Positions 1-9,056 of a DNA stretch of 64,000 nt are shown here, in pieces. The stretch lies in the NCBI RefSeq assembly GCF_000719135.1, contig NZ_JOEK01000002.1:310001-374000 (forward strand), given 5' to 3'. Every line of letters begins with the position of its first letter. Position 1 is the first letter of the stretch. The DNA comes from Streptomyces avicenniae (GTDB taxonomy: Bacteria > Actinomycetota > Actinomycetes > Streptomycetales > Streptomycetaceae). Below the pieces are notes generated by a model that ran no database searches, was not told where the DNA came from, and was given only the letters and a program-made list of their open reading frames with translations. Made by a program: the position numbers and the translations under genes.

Positions 1-932
1 GCCGCGAGGTGCGTGGAGGCGGCGCGCATCGCGGTGAGCGCGTCGTCCAGCGGCGTGGTCGGCGCGATGCGGATGACCGGGTGCAGCGCCTCGCGGGGGA
101 ACGGCCGGTCGCGGCCCTGGGCCTCCAGCGAGTCCTTCACGTGCAGGAAGCCGAGGACCGTGTGCCCGGGGCCCGTCACGGGGAAGCGGGAGTAGCCGGA
201 CGTCGCGGCGGCCTGCTCCAGGCGGCGCGGCGTCACGCGGTGGTCCACCGTGACCATGCGGCCGACGGGCACCGTGATCTCCGTGACGGTGCGCGTGCCA
301 AGCGAGAGCGCGACGCGCAGGCGTTCGCTCTCCCCCGCCTCCAGCAGCCCGGCGTCGCTGGAGTCCTGCACGATGCGCGCCAGTTCGTCGTCGGTGAAGA
401 CGGACGCGACCTCGTCCTTCGGCTCGACCTTCAGCATCCGCAGCAGCGTGTTGGCGAAGGCGTTGATGCCGAAGATGACCGGGCGCAGCGCGCGCGTGAG
501 GCCGACCAGGGGCGGGCCGAGGAGCAGCGCGGTGCGCTCGGGCGCGGCGAGCGCGATGTTCTTCGGCACCATCTCGCCGAAGAGCATGTGCAGGTACGTC
601 GCGAGGGCGAGCGCGATGGCGAACGCGATCGGGTGCACCAGGGAGTGGGGCACGCCCATGGAGTCGAAGGCGGGCTCCAGGAGGTGCACGATCGCCGGTT
701 CGGCGACCGCGCCGAGCACCAGGGAGGAGACGGTGATGCCCAGCTGGGCGGTCGCCATCATCGCGGACAGGTGCTGGAGCGCCCACAGCACGGTGCGGGC
801 GCCGCGCTCGCCGCGTTCGGCGCGCGGTTCGATCTGGTCGCGGCGCACCGAGATCAGCGCGAACTCCGCGCCGACGAAGAACGCGTTGGTGAACAGCGTG
901 AGCACGCCGAGGGCCAGTTGGAACGCGGTCAT
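1..932 (-). CDS. DUF21/CBS-domain membrane protein (CorC/HlyC-like), partial
   Basis: Integral membrane protein with a DUF21 (CNNM) transmembrane domain followed by a CBS pair, the architecture of CorC/HlyC-type proteins linked to divalent-cation efflux. The start ATG lies in an ATGA overlap with the stop of the upstream gene, so translation is coupled. The first ~310 residues are visible: membrane segments beginning MTAFQLALGVLTLF, a TAQLGIT motif, a GEMVPKN motif and the first CBS repeat with YSRFPV. The C-terminus lies beyond the left edge. It pairs with a paralogue and probably forms a heteromeric membrane complex with it (inference). Cation specificity cannot be read from sequence. Confidence 0.9.
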   Translation of the reverse strand, partial: MTAFQLALGVLTLFTNAFFVGAEFALISVRRDQIEPRAERGERGARTVLWALQHLSAMMATAQLGITVSSLVLGAVAEPAIVHLLEPAFDSMGVPHSLVHPIAFAIALALATYLHMLFGEMVPKNIALAAPERTALLLGPPLVGLTRALRPVIFGINAFANTLLRMLKVEPKDEVASVFTDDELARIVQDSSDAGLLEAGESERLRVALSLGTRTVTEITVPVGRMVTVDHRVTPRRLEQAAATSGYSRFPVTGPGHTVLGFLHVKDSLEAQGRDRPFPREALHPVIRIAPTTPLDDALTAMRAASTHLA

Positions 933-2260
933 CGGACCTCACCCGCCGGGTCGGCGGTGGTGTGGGAGGGCTGGAGCACGTCGATGCGGACGCGGTCGGC
1001 GCGGTGGTGCGCCGTCAGCAGGACGGTGAGGCGCCAGCCGGCGACCTCGACCGTGTCGCCGATGGCGGGTATACGCGCCAGCTCGGTGGCGACGAGACCG
1101 GCGACGGTCTCGTAGGGGCCCTCGGGGGCGGCGACGCCGATCCTGGCGAGCTGGTCCACGCGCAGGCTGCCGTCGGCCTCCCAGCTCCCGGTGCCCGCGG
1201 GCGCCAGGTCGGGGTCCTCGTCCGGGTCGTGCTCGTCGCGGACCTCGCCGACGACCTCCTCGACGATGTCCTCCAGCGTGACGACCCCGGCCGTGCCGCC
1301 GTACTCGTCCACGACGACGGCGAGCGACCGGTTGCCGCGCAGCTGCTCCAGCAGGCGGTCCACGGCGACGCTGTCGGGGACGAGCAGGGCCTCGGCCATG
1401 AGGGCGGAGACGGCGGTGCCCGCGCGGTCGCCCTCGTCCAGGGTGAGGACGTCCTTGATGGAGACGACCCCGGCGATGTCGTCGAGTCCGTCGCGGTAGA
1501 CGGGGAAGCGGGACAGGCCGGTGGCGAGCGTGAGGTTGGCGGCGTCGGCCGCGGTCGCCGAGACGTGCAGCGCGTGGACGTCCACGCGCGGCGTCATGAC
1601 GTTCTCGGCGGTCAGGTCGCCGAGGTGGAGCGTGCGGACGAACAGCTCGGCCGAGTCGGAGGGCAGGACGCCCTGGGCGGCGGAGTGGCGTGCCAGGGCG
1701 ATGAGTTCCTGCGGGGTGCGGGCCGAGGCCAGCTCCTCCGTCGGTTCGAGCCCGGCGCGGCGCACGAGGTGGTTCGCCGTGTCGTTGAGGTGCCGGATGA
1801 ACGGGGCGAACGCGGCCGTGAAGGCGCGCTGCGGCCCGGCGACGGCGCGGGCGACGGTCAGCGGGCGGGAGATGGCCCAGTTCTTCGGGACCAGCTCGCC
1901 GATGACCATCAGGACCACGGTGGAGCACACGACGCCCAGCGTCACGGCCACCGGCGACACGGCGCCTTCCGGCAGCCCGGTGGCCTCCAGCGGGCCGCTC
2001 AGGAGGGTGGCGAACGCGGGCTCGGCGAGCATGCCGATGACGAGCGAGGTCACGGTGATGCCGAGCTGGGCGCCGGAGAGCTGGAACGTGAGGCGGCGCA
2101 CGGCGCCGAGCGCGCGGGCGGCGCCCTTGTCACCGGTCTGCGCGGCGCGCTCCAGGTCGGCGCGCTCGACGGTCGTGAGGGAGAACTCGGCCGCGACGAA
2201 GATGGCGCAGGCCAGGGTGAGTGCGAGTGCGAGCAGCAGAAGGAGTACCTCGGTCACCAT
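929..2260 (-). CDS. DUF21/CBS/CorC_HlyC-domain membrane protein
   Basis: 443-aa paralogue of the next gene downstream. The N-terminal third is DUF21 with several membrane helices (start MVTEVLLLLLALALTLA), including LGITVTSLVIG and the GELVPKN motif. Two CBS repeats follow (about residues 205-330; LSRFPVYRDG, VVVDEYGGTAG), then a C-terminal CorC/HlyC transporter-associated domain ending near residue 430. I chose ATG 2260 because GAGGAG sits about 10 nt upstream and the encoded protein starts directly with a membrane helix; the frame is open to 2407 but that extension is proline/arginine-rich. A BlaI-like dyad lies about 200 bp upstream (2464-2481), suggesting control by the adjacent BlaI repressor. 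Probable role: divalent-metal homeostasis at the membrane. Confidence 0.92.
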   Translation of the reverse strand: MVTEVLLLLLALALTLACAIFVAAEFSLTTVERADLERAAQTGDKGAARALGAVRRLTFQLSGAQLGITVTSLVIGMLAEPAFATLLSGPLEATGLPEGAVSPVAVTLGVVCSTVVLMVIGELVPKNWAISRPLTVARAVAGPQRAFTAAFAPFIRHLNDTANHLVRRAGLEPTEELASARTPQELIALARHSAAQGVLPSDSAELFVRTLHLGDLTAENVMTPRVDVHALHVSATAADAANLTLATGLSRFPVYRDGLDDIAGVVSIKDVLTLDEGDRAGTAVSALMAEALLVPDSVAVDRLLEQLRGNRSLAVVVDEYGGTAGVVTLEDIVEEVVGEVRDEHDPDEDPDLAPAGTGSWEADGSLRVDQLARIGVAAPEGPYETVAGLVATELARIPAIGDTVEVAGWRLTVLLTAHHRADRVRIDVLQPSHTTADPAGEVR

Positions 2261-2463
2261 GTCACCCCGCTCTCCTCGCGCGCACGGCGGTCGTGGGAGG
2301 TGACACGGCAGGTACTGGGAGGCTCGTCCATCGTGCGGACCGGGCTCCTTCGGGCTCGGGGGGGTCGATCGAGTGACCCCATCGTAAAGGACTGGCAAAC
2401 GGGACACAGGGGGCAGGCGGGGACGGCGGGGCCGTCCGTTCGGGCTGCCGCCCGGCCACCGGG

Positions 2464-2481
2464 TTCTACAGTGCCGTAGAA
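2464..2481. promoter_or_regulatory. putative BlaI operator upstream of the CBS-protein operon
   Basis: TTCTAC-AGTGCC-GTAGAA, a perfect 6+6 dyad with a 6-nt spacer. The same half-sites and spacing occur at 4087-4104 ahead of the blaI-like gene. The site sits between the hairpin that ends the blaI-M56 unit and the start of the DUF21/CBS operon, so it most likely overlaps that operon's promoter. Confidence 0.6.
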
Positions 2482-2500
2482 AATGAGCCCTGCCAACCGG

Positions 2501-2526
2501 CCTGGGCCGTGGAAAAACGGCCCGGG
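2501..2526 (-). terminator. hairpin terminator after the blaI-M56 operon
   Basis: GGGCCGT / ACGGCCC stem around a GGAAAA loop, extendable by about three pairs including a G-U. It lies 73 bp beyond the M56 stop and just before the BlaI-like dyad, separating the two minus-strand transcription units. Confidence 0.5.
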
Positions 2527-2598
2527 GTCACCGGGTGAACGGCCGGGCGGGGCGATCCATTCCCCCGCCGCCGCGCGCCGTGTCCACGGCGGCCGAGC

Positions 2599-3537
2599 TC
2601 ACAGGGCGGTGGCCGCCTTGAGGACGAGCAGCAGGGTGACGGCGGCGTTGACGGCGGAGAGGGCGGAGACGGCCGTGCCCGCCGCGGCGGCCCAGGCGGC
2701 GAGACCGGCGGCGCTCGCGGGCGGGGGCCAGCGGCGGTCGGCGGGCACCGGGCCGAGCAGCGCGGCCACGCGGCGGGGCACGGGGCCGGGTGCCGCGAGG
2801 GCCGGGAGGGTCACGGCGGGACTGGTCCGCCCCTGTCCGGCGAGCGCGGCCTTGCCGATGGCCCGCGCCACGGCGCGTCGGTCGCCGACGGCGCGGGCGG
2901 CGTCCTCGTCGGCCCAGCGTTCGGTCGTGAAGCTCACGGTGGTGCGCAGGGGGCGCAGGAACGGGTGGGCGCGGGCGGCGAGCTGGACGGCCAGCAGGTA
3001 GCGGTGGTGGTGGCCGGTGAGGTGGGCGCGCTCGTGGGCGATGAGCGCACGGCGTTCCCGTATGTCGAGGCGGGTGAGGAGCCCGCTGGAGACGACGATG
3101 CGGCCGGGGCGTCCTGGGAGGGCGTACGCGTAGGGCAGTTCGTCGGGGAGCAGGGCGAGGCGGGCGCGGCCCGGTACTCCGGCCAGGGCGCGGGTGGCAC
3201 GGCGGCGCAGGCGGTGGTGGCACCACAGGGCGTGCGCGCAGGCCCAGGCGACGGCGAGCAGCGCGGGGATGGCGGCGCGGCCCGCGACGTCCTCGAACGG
3301 GACGGCGGCGCGGACGGCCGGGTCGGACCAGGCGTCGGGCAGCGGGTTGCCGGGGAGCTGCGCCGTGCCGACGACCATGAGCAGCGCGAGGCACAGGGTG
3401 CTGGAGACGGCGAGGACGACGGCGACGGCGGTGAGCAGCCGGGTGGCGCGGCGGGGGGCGAGGTGGACGGCCGCGAGGCGCGCCATGGGCCAGGCGGTCA
3501 GCGGCAGCACGAGTGGCAGCAGCACGAATACGCCCAT
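2599..3537 (-). CDS. M56 family (BlaR1-like) membrane metallopeptidase
   Basis: 312-aa integral membrane zinc metallopeptidase. Hydrophobic segments lie at about residues 1-20, 33-57 and 88-106. The zinc motif HERAH is at residues 168-172 with further His residues after it, and a C-terminal membrane helix is at about 265-310. It lacks an extracellular penicillin-binding sensor domain, so it is the short M56 form rather than true BlaR1. It lies 4 bp downstream of the blaI-like gene; in such pairs the peptidase is thought to inactivate the repressor when a signal is sensed (family knowledge). The inducing signal is unknown. Confidence 0.9.
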   Translation of the reverse strand: MGVFVLLPLVLPLTAWPMARLAAVHLAPRRATRLLTAVAVVLAVSSTLCLALLMVVGTAQLPGNPLPDAWSDPAVRAAVPFEDVAGRAAIPALLAVAWACAHALWCHHRLRRRATRALAGVPGRARLALLPDELPYAYALPGRPGRIVVSSGLLTRLDIRERRALIAHERAHLTGHHHRYLLAVQLAARAHPFLRPLRTTVSFTTERWADEDAARAVGDRRAVARAIGKAALAGQGRTSPAVTLPALAAPGPVPRRVAALLGPVPADRRWPPPASAAGLAAWAAAAGTAVSALSAVNAAVTLLLVLKAATAL

Positions 3538-3541
3538 CGCG

Positions 3542-4018
3542 TCAGTCCTTGCCTCCTTCTGTCCGCGGCCCGTGGCCCGGGCCGCCGTCCGGGGTGTCCT
3601 CCGGGCCGTCCGGGTCCTCCTCGGCGAGGAGGGCGCGCAACAGACGCTCGTCGTCGGGGCCGAGGGCGCTGACGAAGCTGGCGAGGACGGCGTGGCGGTC
3701 GGTCTCGCTCTCCAGGACGCGGCGCATGCGGAAGGCGGCGAGCCCGGCGACGTCGGCGGCCGGGGTCCACACGAAGGAGCGGCCCGCGCGTTCGCGGGTG
3801 ACGGCGCCCTTGACGCGCAGGCGCGTCAGGATGGTGACGACGGTGGTGTACGCGAGGCCGCCGCCGAGACGTTCCTGCACCCAGGCGGCGGTGGCGGGGC
3901 CCGGCGACTGGCCGAGGGCGGAGAGCACCTGGGCCTCCAACTGGCCCTGTCCGCGACGGCGCGGGCGCGCGGGAGGACCGTCGGGCTCGCCGCCGGTCGC
4001 GGGATGTCCGTCCGCCAT
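3542..4018 (-). CDS. blaI: BlaI/MecI/CopY family transcriptional repressor
   Basis: 158-aa winged-helix repressor. The central part ([26 protein letters not shown]... then [23 protein letters not shown]) is the BlaI/MecI DNA-binding domain, and the C-terminal helices (residues about 90-145) are the dimerisation and cleavage region. Start ATG 4018 is fixed by AGGAGG about 8 nt upstream; the frame is open to 4285 but the extension overlaps the terD leader. Its own promoter region carries a TTCTAC-N6-GTAGAT dyad (4087-4104), implying autoregulation. It forms an operon with the M56 peptidase. Confidence 0.93.
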   Translation of the reverse strand: MADGHPATGGEPDGPPARPRRRGQGQLEAQVLSALGQSPGPATAAWVQERLGGGLAYTTVVTILTRLRVKGAVTRERAGRSFVWTPAADVAGLAAFRMRRVLESETDRHAVLASFVSALGPDDERLLRALLAEEDPDGPEDTPDGGPGHGPRTEGGKD

Positions 4019-4086
4019 CTTCCTCACCTCCTGCACGGGCGCGGAATATCGTACCGGTGAGGGCTGCGGGGCCCGGTTCTCCGTTC

Positions 4087-4104
4087 TTCTACGCTGTTGT
4101 AGAT
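4087..4104. promoter_or_regulatory. putative BlaI operator between blaI and terD
   Basis: TTCTAC-GCTGTT-GTAGAT, matching 11 of 12 half-site positions of the dyad at 2464-2481 with identical spacing. It lies in the divergent region 69 bp upstream of blaI and 78 bp upstream of terD, so it could also affect terD. Confidence 0.62.
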
Positions 4105-4181
4105 TCGGGACGGGCGGCCGGTGGCCGCCGCAGCGCGCGAGCGCGGGCCTGAGGACCGCGGCGGACCCAAGGAGGAGAGTC

Positions 4182-4757
4182 ATGGGAGTTTCCCTGTCCA
4201 AGGGCGGCAACGTCTCGTTGACGAAGGAGGCGCCGGGGCTGACCGCCGTGCTGGTCGGTCTGGGCTGGGACGTGCGGACCACCACCGGCGTCGATTACGA
4301 CCTCGACGCCAGCGCCCTGCTGTGCACCAGCGGCGGCAAGGTGGCGTCGGACCAGCACTTCGTCTTCTTCAACAACCTGCGCAGCCCCGACGGTTCTGTC
4401 GAGCACACCGGCGACAACCTCACCGGTGAGGGCGAGGGCGACGACGAGGTGATCAAGGTGGATCTCGCGGGCGTGCCCCCGGAGATCACGAGCGTGGTCT
4501 TCCCGGTGTCGATCTACGACGCGGGCAACCGCGGGCAGAGCTTCGGCCAGGTCAAGAACGCGTTCATCCGCGTGGTCAACCAGGCGGGCGGCGCGGAGAT
4601 CGCCCGCTACGACCTGAGCGAGGACGCGGCGACCGAGACCGCGATGATCTTCGGCGAGCTGTACCGGCACGGCGCTGAGTGGAAGTTCCGCGCCGTGGGC
4701 CAGGGGTACGCGTCGGGTCTGGCCGGTATCGCGGCCGACTACGGCGTGAACGTCTGA
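4182..4757 (+). CDS. terD: TerD family calcium-binding stress protein
   Basis: 191 aa, the usual length for a single-domain TerD. It starts [20 protein letters not shown] and carries the acidic calcium-site regions [10 protein letters not shown] and [17 protein letters not shown], the [20 protein letters not shown] motif and a [18 protein letters not shown]-terminus. TerD proteins are cytoplasmic and linked to tellurite and general stress resistance and to development in Streptomyces (family knowledge). Start ATG 4182 has an AAGGAGGAGAG Shine-Dalgarno. It is monocistronic, with a GC-rich hairpin just after the stop. Confidence 0.95.
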   Translation: MGVSLSKGGNVSLTKEAPGLTAVLVGLGWDVRTTTGVDYDLDASALLCTSGGKVASDQHFVFFNNLRSPDGSVEHTGDNLTGEGEGDDEVIKVDLAGVPPEITSVVFPVSIYDAGNRGQSFGQVKNAFIRVVNQAGGAEIARYDLSEDAATETAMIFGELYRHGAEWKFRAVGQGYASGLAGIAADYGVNV

Positions 4758-4788
4758 CCGTCCCGGTACCGCATCACCCGCCCTGCCG

Positions 4789-4818
4789 CGCCGGGCCACC
4801 CTCACGGGCGGCCCGGCG
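4789..4818. terminator. bidirectional hairpin between terD and the VOC gene
   Basis: CGCCGGGCC / GGCCCGGCG, a perfect 9-bp stem with a 12-nt loop in the 101-bp convergent spacer. It can serve both strands. Confidence 0.5.
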
Positions 4819-4858
4819 TCCGTGCGTCCGGGCCCCGCACGGCCCGCGCCCGGCCCGC

Positions 4859-5656
4859 TCAGCCCGCCGGGGTGAGGATCACGAAGTCGGCGCCCGAGGG
4901 GTCGAGGACGACGGCGAGACGGCCGACGCCCGGGACGTCCTCCGGCCCCATCCGGACGGTGCCCCCGTTGTCCCTGGCGCGGGCGACCGCCGCGTCGCAG
5001 TCCTCGCTGCCGAGCATCGCGTGCCAGGACGCCGCGCCGCCCTGGACCTCCAGCGCGTCGGCCGGGACCTTGAGGACACCTCCGCACCTGTGCTCCTCGC
5101 CCCGCCCGGCCGGGCCGATCTGCGTGTACGTCCCGCCGCCGCCCTCGGGCAGCGGCGTCGCGTCCGTCTCCCAGCCGAAGAGCGCGCGGTAGAACGCGAG
5201 CGCCGCGCCGTCGTCCGGGGTGTACAGCTCGACCCAGCTGAGGGTCCCGGGGCCGTCCACGGCGTCGAGACCCCGCCGCTCCCCCGGCTGCCAGACGGCG
5301 AAGCGCCCGCCCTGCGGGTCGGTGAGCTGCGCGAACCTCCCCTCGGACCCGACGTCCGCCGGTGCCACGCGCACCGATCCCCCGGCCGCCCGCGCCCCGG
5401 CGGCGGTGGCGTCGGCGTCCGCCGTCGCGAAGTAGACCGTCCAGGCGGGTCTCGCGCCGCTCTCGGTGAGCGGCGCGATCCCGGCGACCGCCCGGCCGCG
5501 CAGCCGCAGGATGCCGTAGCCGCCCGGCACGGAGACGTCCCCCGGCTCCAGCGTCCAGCCGAAGACCGCGCCGTAGAACGCGGTGGCGGCCTCCATGTCG
5601 GGCGTGCCCAGGTCGATCCAGCAGGGCGAGCCGGTGACGTGGTCGGTGGTGATCAT
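4859..5656 (-). CDS. VOC (glyoxalase/bleomycin-resistance fold) protein, two domains
   Basis: 265 aa with two tandem VOC repeats: about residues 8-125 (CWIDLGTPDMEAATAFYGAV) and 140-262 (LSWVELYTPDDGAALAFYRA). Each repeat has the FYxxxFGW helix and the strand-rich second half. VOC proteins bind a metal and catalyse isomerisation, epimerisation or ring opening, or sequester drugs; the substrate cannot be assigned here. Start ATG 5656 begins directly at the first VOC strand, while the longer open frame to 6484 is antisense to the next gene. It is a single-gene unit, with a weak TTGTCA-like element about 75 bp upstream. Confidence 0.88.
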   Translation of the reverse strand: MITTDHVTGSPCWIDLGTPDMEAATAFYGAVFGWTLEPGDVSVPGGYGILRLRGRAVAGIAPLTESGARPAWTVYFATADADATAAGARAAGGSVRVAPADVGSEGRFAQLTDPQGGRFAVWQPGERRGLDAVDGPGTLSWVELYTPDDGAALAFYRALFGWETDATPLPEGGGGTYTQIGPAGRGEEHRCGGVLKVPADALEVQGGAASWHAMLGSEDCDAAVARARDNGGTVRMGPEDVPGVGRLAVVLDPSGADFVILTPAG

Positions 5657-5766
5657 GACGGTCCTCTCGCTGTGCCGCGCGCCCCGTCCGGAGCGCGACT
5701 CTTCGCCTACACAGAGTGACATCCCCCACTGACAACCGCCCGCCGGACACCGCGCGCCCGGCGCCG

Positions 5767-6780
5767 CTACGCCCCCGCCGCGTCCAGCCTCGCCACCTGC
5801 TCCGCCGTCAGCCGCAGCTCGACGGCCGCCGCCGCCGACAGGTACTGCTCGTACGTCCGCGGGCCCACCAGCGGCACGAGCCCGGGGTCGTCCTGCCGCA
5901 GCAGCCAGGCCAGCACGACCTGCCCGGGCGTCGCGCCCGTCTCCCGCGCGACCTCGTCCACCGCCGCGAACCGCGCCGTCGCGTCCGGCCCCTCGTACGC
6001 CTCCATCGTGGGGGTGCCGCTGCGCCGCGCCGGGTCGTCGTAGGCGCCCTTCAGGACCGGCGAGTACGCGACGAGCGTCAGATCGTCGTGCGCGCGCAGG
6101 TGGTCGAGCTGTTCGCCGTCCACGATCGACGCCTGGTCGAGCCCGGCGCGGCGGCGCAGGTACGAGTGCTGCTGCTGGAGGGCGACGGGGGCGGGCCAGC
6201 CGTGGCGTTCGCACAGGGCCCTGATGCGTTCGAGCCGCCATGTCCTGACGTTGGACCAGCCGATGTAGCGGGTCTTGCCCGCCGCCACCAGTCCGGCGAG
6301 GGCTTCGAGGGTCTCTTCGAGCGGCGTCGCCCGGTCGTCCACGTGGACGTAGTACAGGTCCACGTGGTCGGTGCCGAGTCTGCGCAGGCTGGCGTCGAGC
6401 GCGCGCCGCAGGGTGTCGGCGCCCGCGCCCTCGTAGCCGATGCGGGTGGCGGCGTCCGGGATGGGCCCGGGCCCGTCGCCCCACACGCCGTCGAGCGAGG
6501 CGAGCCGCGCGCTGCCCTTGGTCGCGAGGAAGACGTCGTCACGGCTGCCGGTGCGGGCGAACCAGCGGCCGAGGAGGGACTCGCTCTCCCCGCCGAAGCT
6601 GTCCCGGCTCTCCCACCAGGCGTAGCAGTCGGCCGTGTCGAGGAAGGAACCGCCGTCCTCCCGATAGCGGTCCAGGAGGGTGAAGGCGGTCGCCTCCTCC
6701 GTCCTGGTGCCCATCAGCATGCAGCCGAGGGCCAGTTCGCTGACGCGCTCGCCGGTGCGTCCGAGTGCCACGGTTTTCAC
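5767..6780 (-). CDS. aldo/keto reductase
   Basis: 337-aa NADPH-dependent TIM-barrel oxidoreductase. Visible tetrad regions: LDTADCYAW (Asp, Tyr), FLATKGS (Lys) and DLYYVHVDD (His), plus the C-terminal cofactor region VPLVGPRTYEQYL. I chose GTG 6780 (VKTVALGRTGERVS) because GGGGAG lies 8 nt upstream and family members begin at exactly this strand; an alternative ATG is at 6801. The substrate is unknown. It is transcribed away from the NfeD-flotillin pair. Confidence 0.9.
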   Translation of the reverse strand: MKTVALGRTGERVSELALGCMLMGTRTEEATAFTLLDRYREDGGSFLDTADCYAWWESRDSFGGESESLLGRWFARTGSRDDVFLATKGSARLASLDGVWGDGPGPIPDAATRIGYEGAGADTLRRALDASLRRLGTDHVDLYYVHVDDRATPLEETLEALAGLVAAGKTRYIGWSNVRTWRLERIRALCERHGWPAPVALQQQHSYLRRRAGLDQASIVDGEQLDHLRAHDDLTLVAYSPVLKGAYDDPARRSGTPTMEAYEGPDATARFAAVDEVARETGATPGQVVLAWLLRQDDPGLVPLVGPRTYEQYLSAAAAVELRLTAEQVARLDAAGA

Positions 6781-7001
6781 GTGCGTTACTCCCCATCTCA
6801 CGGGTGCGGAAGGACCGCCACGCTAGGAGCTGGAGTCCACGCGAGCACAAGCCCGCGCGTGCCGGGCCGCCGGGCGGCGGGGTCGGCGACCGGCATTAAA
6901 AACTCGTCAAGATTGCCGGAACAAGGCAGTGCGCCACCGTTCCGTTGGTGTCACCATCCATGCAGCAAGCCGGAAGGCGGCGCACGGGGGAGGCGGCGGC
7001 G

Positions 7002-7493
7002 ATGGAGTGGTTTCTCGGTCTCGGCATAGTCGGACTGGTCCTGCTGCTCCTGGCCCTGGTCCTGGACGGGGTGGTGGAGGGGCTCCTCGACCTGGACGGG
7101 GTCGTCTCGTTGCCGGCGGTGACCGCCTTCACCTCCCTGCTCGGCTTCACCGGAGCGATCACGCTCGCGGTGACCGGGCTGGGAGTGGTCCCGGCACTCG
7201 GTGCGGGGACCGTGGTGGGGGGCGGTGCGGCCTGGGTGGTGGTGCGGGTGAGCCGGGCGTTGATGCGCGACGACGGGGACGCGGCCCAGCGGGACGAGAG
7301 TCTCGTGGGCGCGGCGGGGGCCGTCGTCACGGCGATACCCGGCGGCGGCTACGGCGAGGTCCTGCTGAACGTGGCGGGACTGCGCGTGAAGCTGTCCGCC
7401 CGCAGCGCCCAGGCCGTGCCGGTGGGGGCGGAGGTCTGGGTGGTCGGCGTGCTGTCGGCCACCTCGATCGAGGTACGCCCCGTCGAACGCTGA
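7002..7493 (+). CDS. NfeD-like membrane protein
   Basis: 163 aa: an N-terminal membrane helix (residues about 1-25), two further helices (30-75), then a soluble OB-fold NfeD domain (about 95-160; LVGAAGAVVTAIPGGGYGEV, then VWVVGVLSATSIEVRPVE). NfeD proteins partner flotillins in membrane microdomains (family knowledge), and a flotillin lies 23 bp downstream, so this is a classic NfeD-flotillin operon. ATG 7002 was chosen because GGGGGAGG sits about 8 nt upstream and the hydrophobic helix starts immediately. Confidence 0.88.
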   Translation: MEWFLGLGIVGLVLLLLALVLDGVVEGLLDLDGVVSLPAVTAFTSLLGFTGAITLAVTGLGVVPALGAGTVVGGGAAWVVVRVSRALMRDDGDAAQRDESLVGAAGAVVTAIPGGGYGEVLLNVAGLRVKLSARSAQAVPVGAEVWVVGVLSATSIEVRPVER

Positions 7494-7516
7494 ATCAGCG
7501 GAGGGGAGTCAACAAG

Positions 7517-8977
7517 ATGAGTGCGGTCATGATCGCCGTCGTCGGCATCGTCGTGCTGTTCGTACTGCTCGGCCTGGTGGTCGTCTCGCGGTACAAGGTG
7601 GCAGGGCCGAGCGACGCGTTCATCATCACGGGGCGGCGGGGCAAGGTGTCCACCGACCCGGTCACCGGGCATGTCACCCGGGACAACAGCGGGCAGAAGG
7701 TCGTCGTCGGCGGCGGGGTGTTCGTGATTCCGCTGGTGCAGCAGCGGCACGTGCTCGACCTGTCGAGCCGCCACATCCCCGTCGCGGTGCGCGGCGCGGT
7801 GACGCTGCGCGGCGTGAAGGTGAACCTGGACGGTGTCGCCATCGTGAAGGTGGGCGGCAGCGAGGAGGCCATCAGGTCGGCGGCGCAGCGCTTCCTGCGG
7901 CAGCAGGGCGGCGTCGTGACGTTCACCCAGGAGGTGCTGTCGGGCGCGCTGCGCTCCATCGTGGGACGCATGGCGGTGGAGGACGTGATCCGCGACCGGG
8001 CGGCGTTCGCCGGGCAGGTGGCGGAGGAGGCGGAGGCCAGCCTCTCGGGGCAGGGCCTGGTGCTCGACACGTTCCAGATCCAGGACATCACGGCCGAGGG
8101 CAGCTACCTGGCGGACCTGGGCAGGCCGGAGGCGGCGCGGGCACGGCAGGTGGCCGACGTCGCGGAGGCGGAGGCCAGGCGCAGCGCCGAGCAGGCGCGG
8201 CTGCGGGCCGAGGAGGAGATCGCGGTCGCGCAGCGGACGCTGTACCTGCGGCAGGCCGAGATCAAGGCGGAGACGGACGCGGCGGCGGCGAAGGCCAACG
8301 CGGCCGGGCCCCTCGCGGAGGCGGCGCGGCAGCAGGAGGTGCTCGTCCAGCAGGAGAAGGTGGCCGAGCGCCAGGCCGCGCTGACCGACCGGCAGCTCGA
8401 CGCGCAGGTCCGCAAGCCAGCGGACGCCGAGCGGTACCGGGCCGAGCAGGAGGCCGAGGCGCGGCGGGTGGCCGAGGTGGCCTCCGCGCGGGCGGCGGCG
8501 GAACGCGCCAGGCTCACCGGTGAGGGCGAGAAGCAGCGCAGGTCGGCGCTGGCGCAGGCCGCCAGGATCGAGGGCGAGGCGGAGGCCGCGGCCAAGGCGG
8601 CGGTCGGCGCGGCGGAGGCCGGGGCGATGCGGCAGAAGGCCGACGCGTACGCCCAGTACGGCGAGGCGGCGGTGCTCCAGATGCTGGTGGAGGTGCTGCC
8701 GCAGGTGGTCGGGAAGGCCGCGGAGCCGATCTCGGCGATCGACAAGATGACGGTCATCTCGACGGACGGCGCCGGGCGGCTGCCGCGCGTCGTGGCGGAC
8801 AACGTGACGCAGGGCATGGAGCTGCTGTCCACGGCGACCGGCATCGACGTCTCGGCGGTGCTGTCGGGGCTCGCGGGCAAGGCGGGTGTGCCGGGGCTCG
8901 GCGGGGTCTCCGGCGCGCAGCCGCAGGTCAACGGCGCCGCGCCGGGCGACGGGGCCGCGGTGGAACGCGCGGAGTGA
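7517..8977 (+). CDS. floT: flotillin-like SPFH domain protein
   Basis: 486 aa. One N-terminal membrane anchor (residues about 4-26, VMIAVVGIVVLFVLLGLVV), the SPFH/band-7 domain (about 30-200; GGVFVIPLVQQRHVLDLSS, LRSIVGRMAVEDVIRDR), then a long Ala/Glu/Arg-rich coiled coil with flotillin-type EAEA repeats (200-380) and a C-terminal oligomerisation region. Flotillins organise membrane microdomains and oligomerise. Start ATG 7517 has GGAGGGGAG upstream. It is co-transcribed with the NfeD gene and ended by a strong hairpin. Confidence 0.93.
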   Translation: MSAVMIAVVGIVVLFVLLGLVVVSRYKVAGPSDAFIITGRRGKVSTDPVTGHVTRDNSGQKVVVGGGVFVIPLVQQRHVLDLSSRHIPVAVRGAVTLRGVKVNLDGVAIVKVGGSEEAIRSAAQRFLRQQGGVVTFTQEVLSGALRSIVGRMAVEDVIRDRAAFAGQVAEEAEASLSGQGLVLDTFQIQDITAEGSYLADLGRPEAARARQVADVAEAEARRSAEQARLRAEEEIAVAQRTLYLRQAEIKAETDAAAAKANAAGPLAEAARQQEVLVQQEKVAERQAALTDRQLDAQVRKPADAERYRAEQEAEARRVAEVASARAAAERARLTGEGEKQRRSALAQAARIEGEAEAAAKAAVGAAEAGAMRQKADAYAQYGEAAVLQMLVEVLPQVVGKAAEPISAIDKMTVISTDGAGRLPRVVADNVTQGMELLSTATGIDVSAVLSGLAGKAGVPGLGGVSGAQPQVNGAAPGDGAAVERAE

Positions 8978-8985
8978 CGCGACGC

Positions 8986-9024
8986 ACGCCCGGGGGCCGG
9001 TCCGCGTGGCCGGTCCCCGGGCGT
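8986..9024 (+). terminator. terminator after the flotillin gene
   Basis: ACGCCCGGGG / CCCCGGGCGT, a 10-bp perfect stem with an inner GCCGGT-rich stem, starting 9 bp past the stop. It can also act on the convergent PucR gene. Confidence 0.55.
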
Positions 9025-9056
9025 CCGCGCGCGGCGGCGGGTGTCGGCGGCGGGCG

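Noticed and set aside
3542..4018. beta-lactam resistance operon (blaR-blaI-blaC)
   Set aside because: No beta-lactamase gene nearby and the M56 protein lacks the penicillin-binding sensor domain.
4859..6484. 541-aa fusion reading through from the upstream reductase region into the VOC protein
   Set aside because: The N-terminal half of that frame is antisense-like low complexity over the aldo/keto reductase gene; the VOC protein starts cleanly at 5656.
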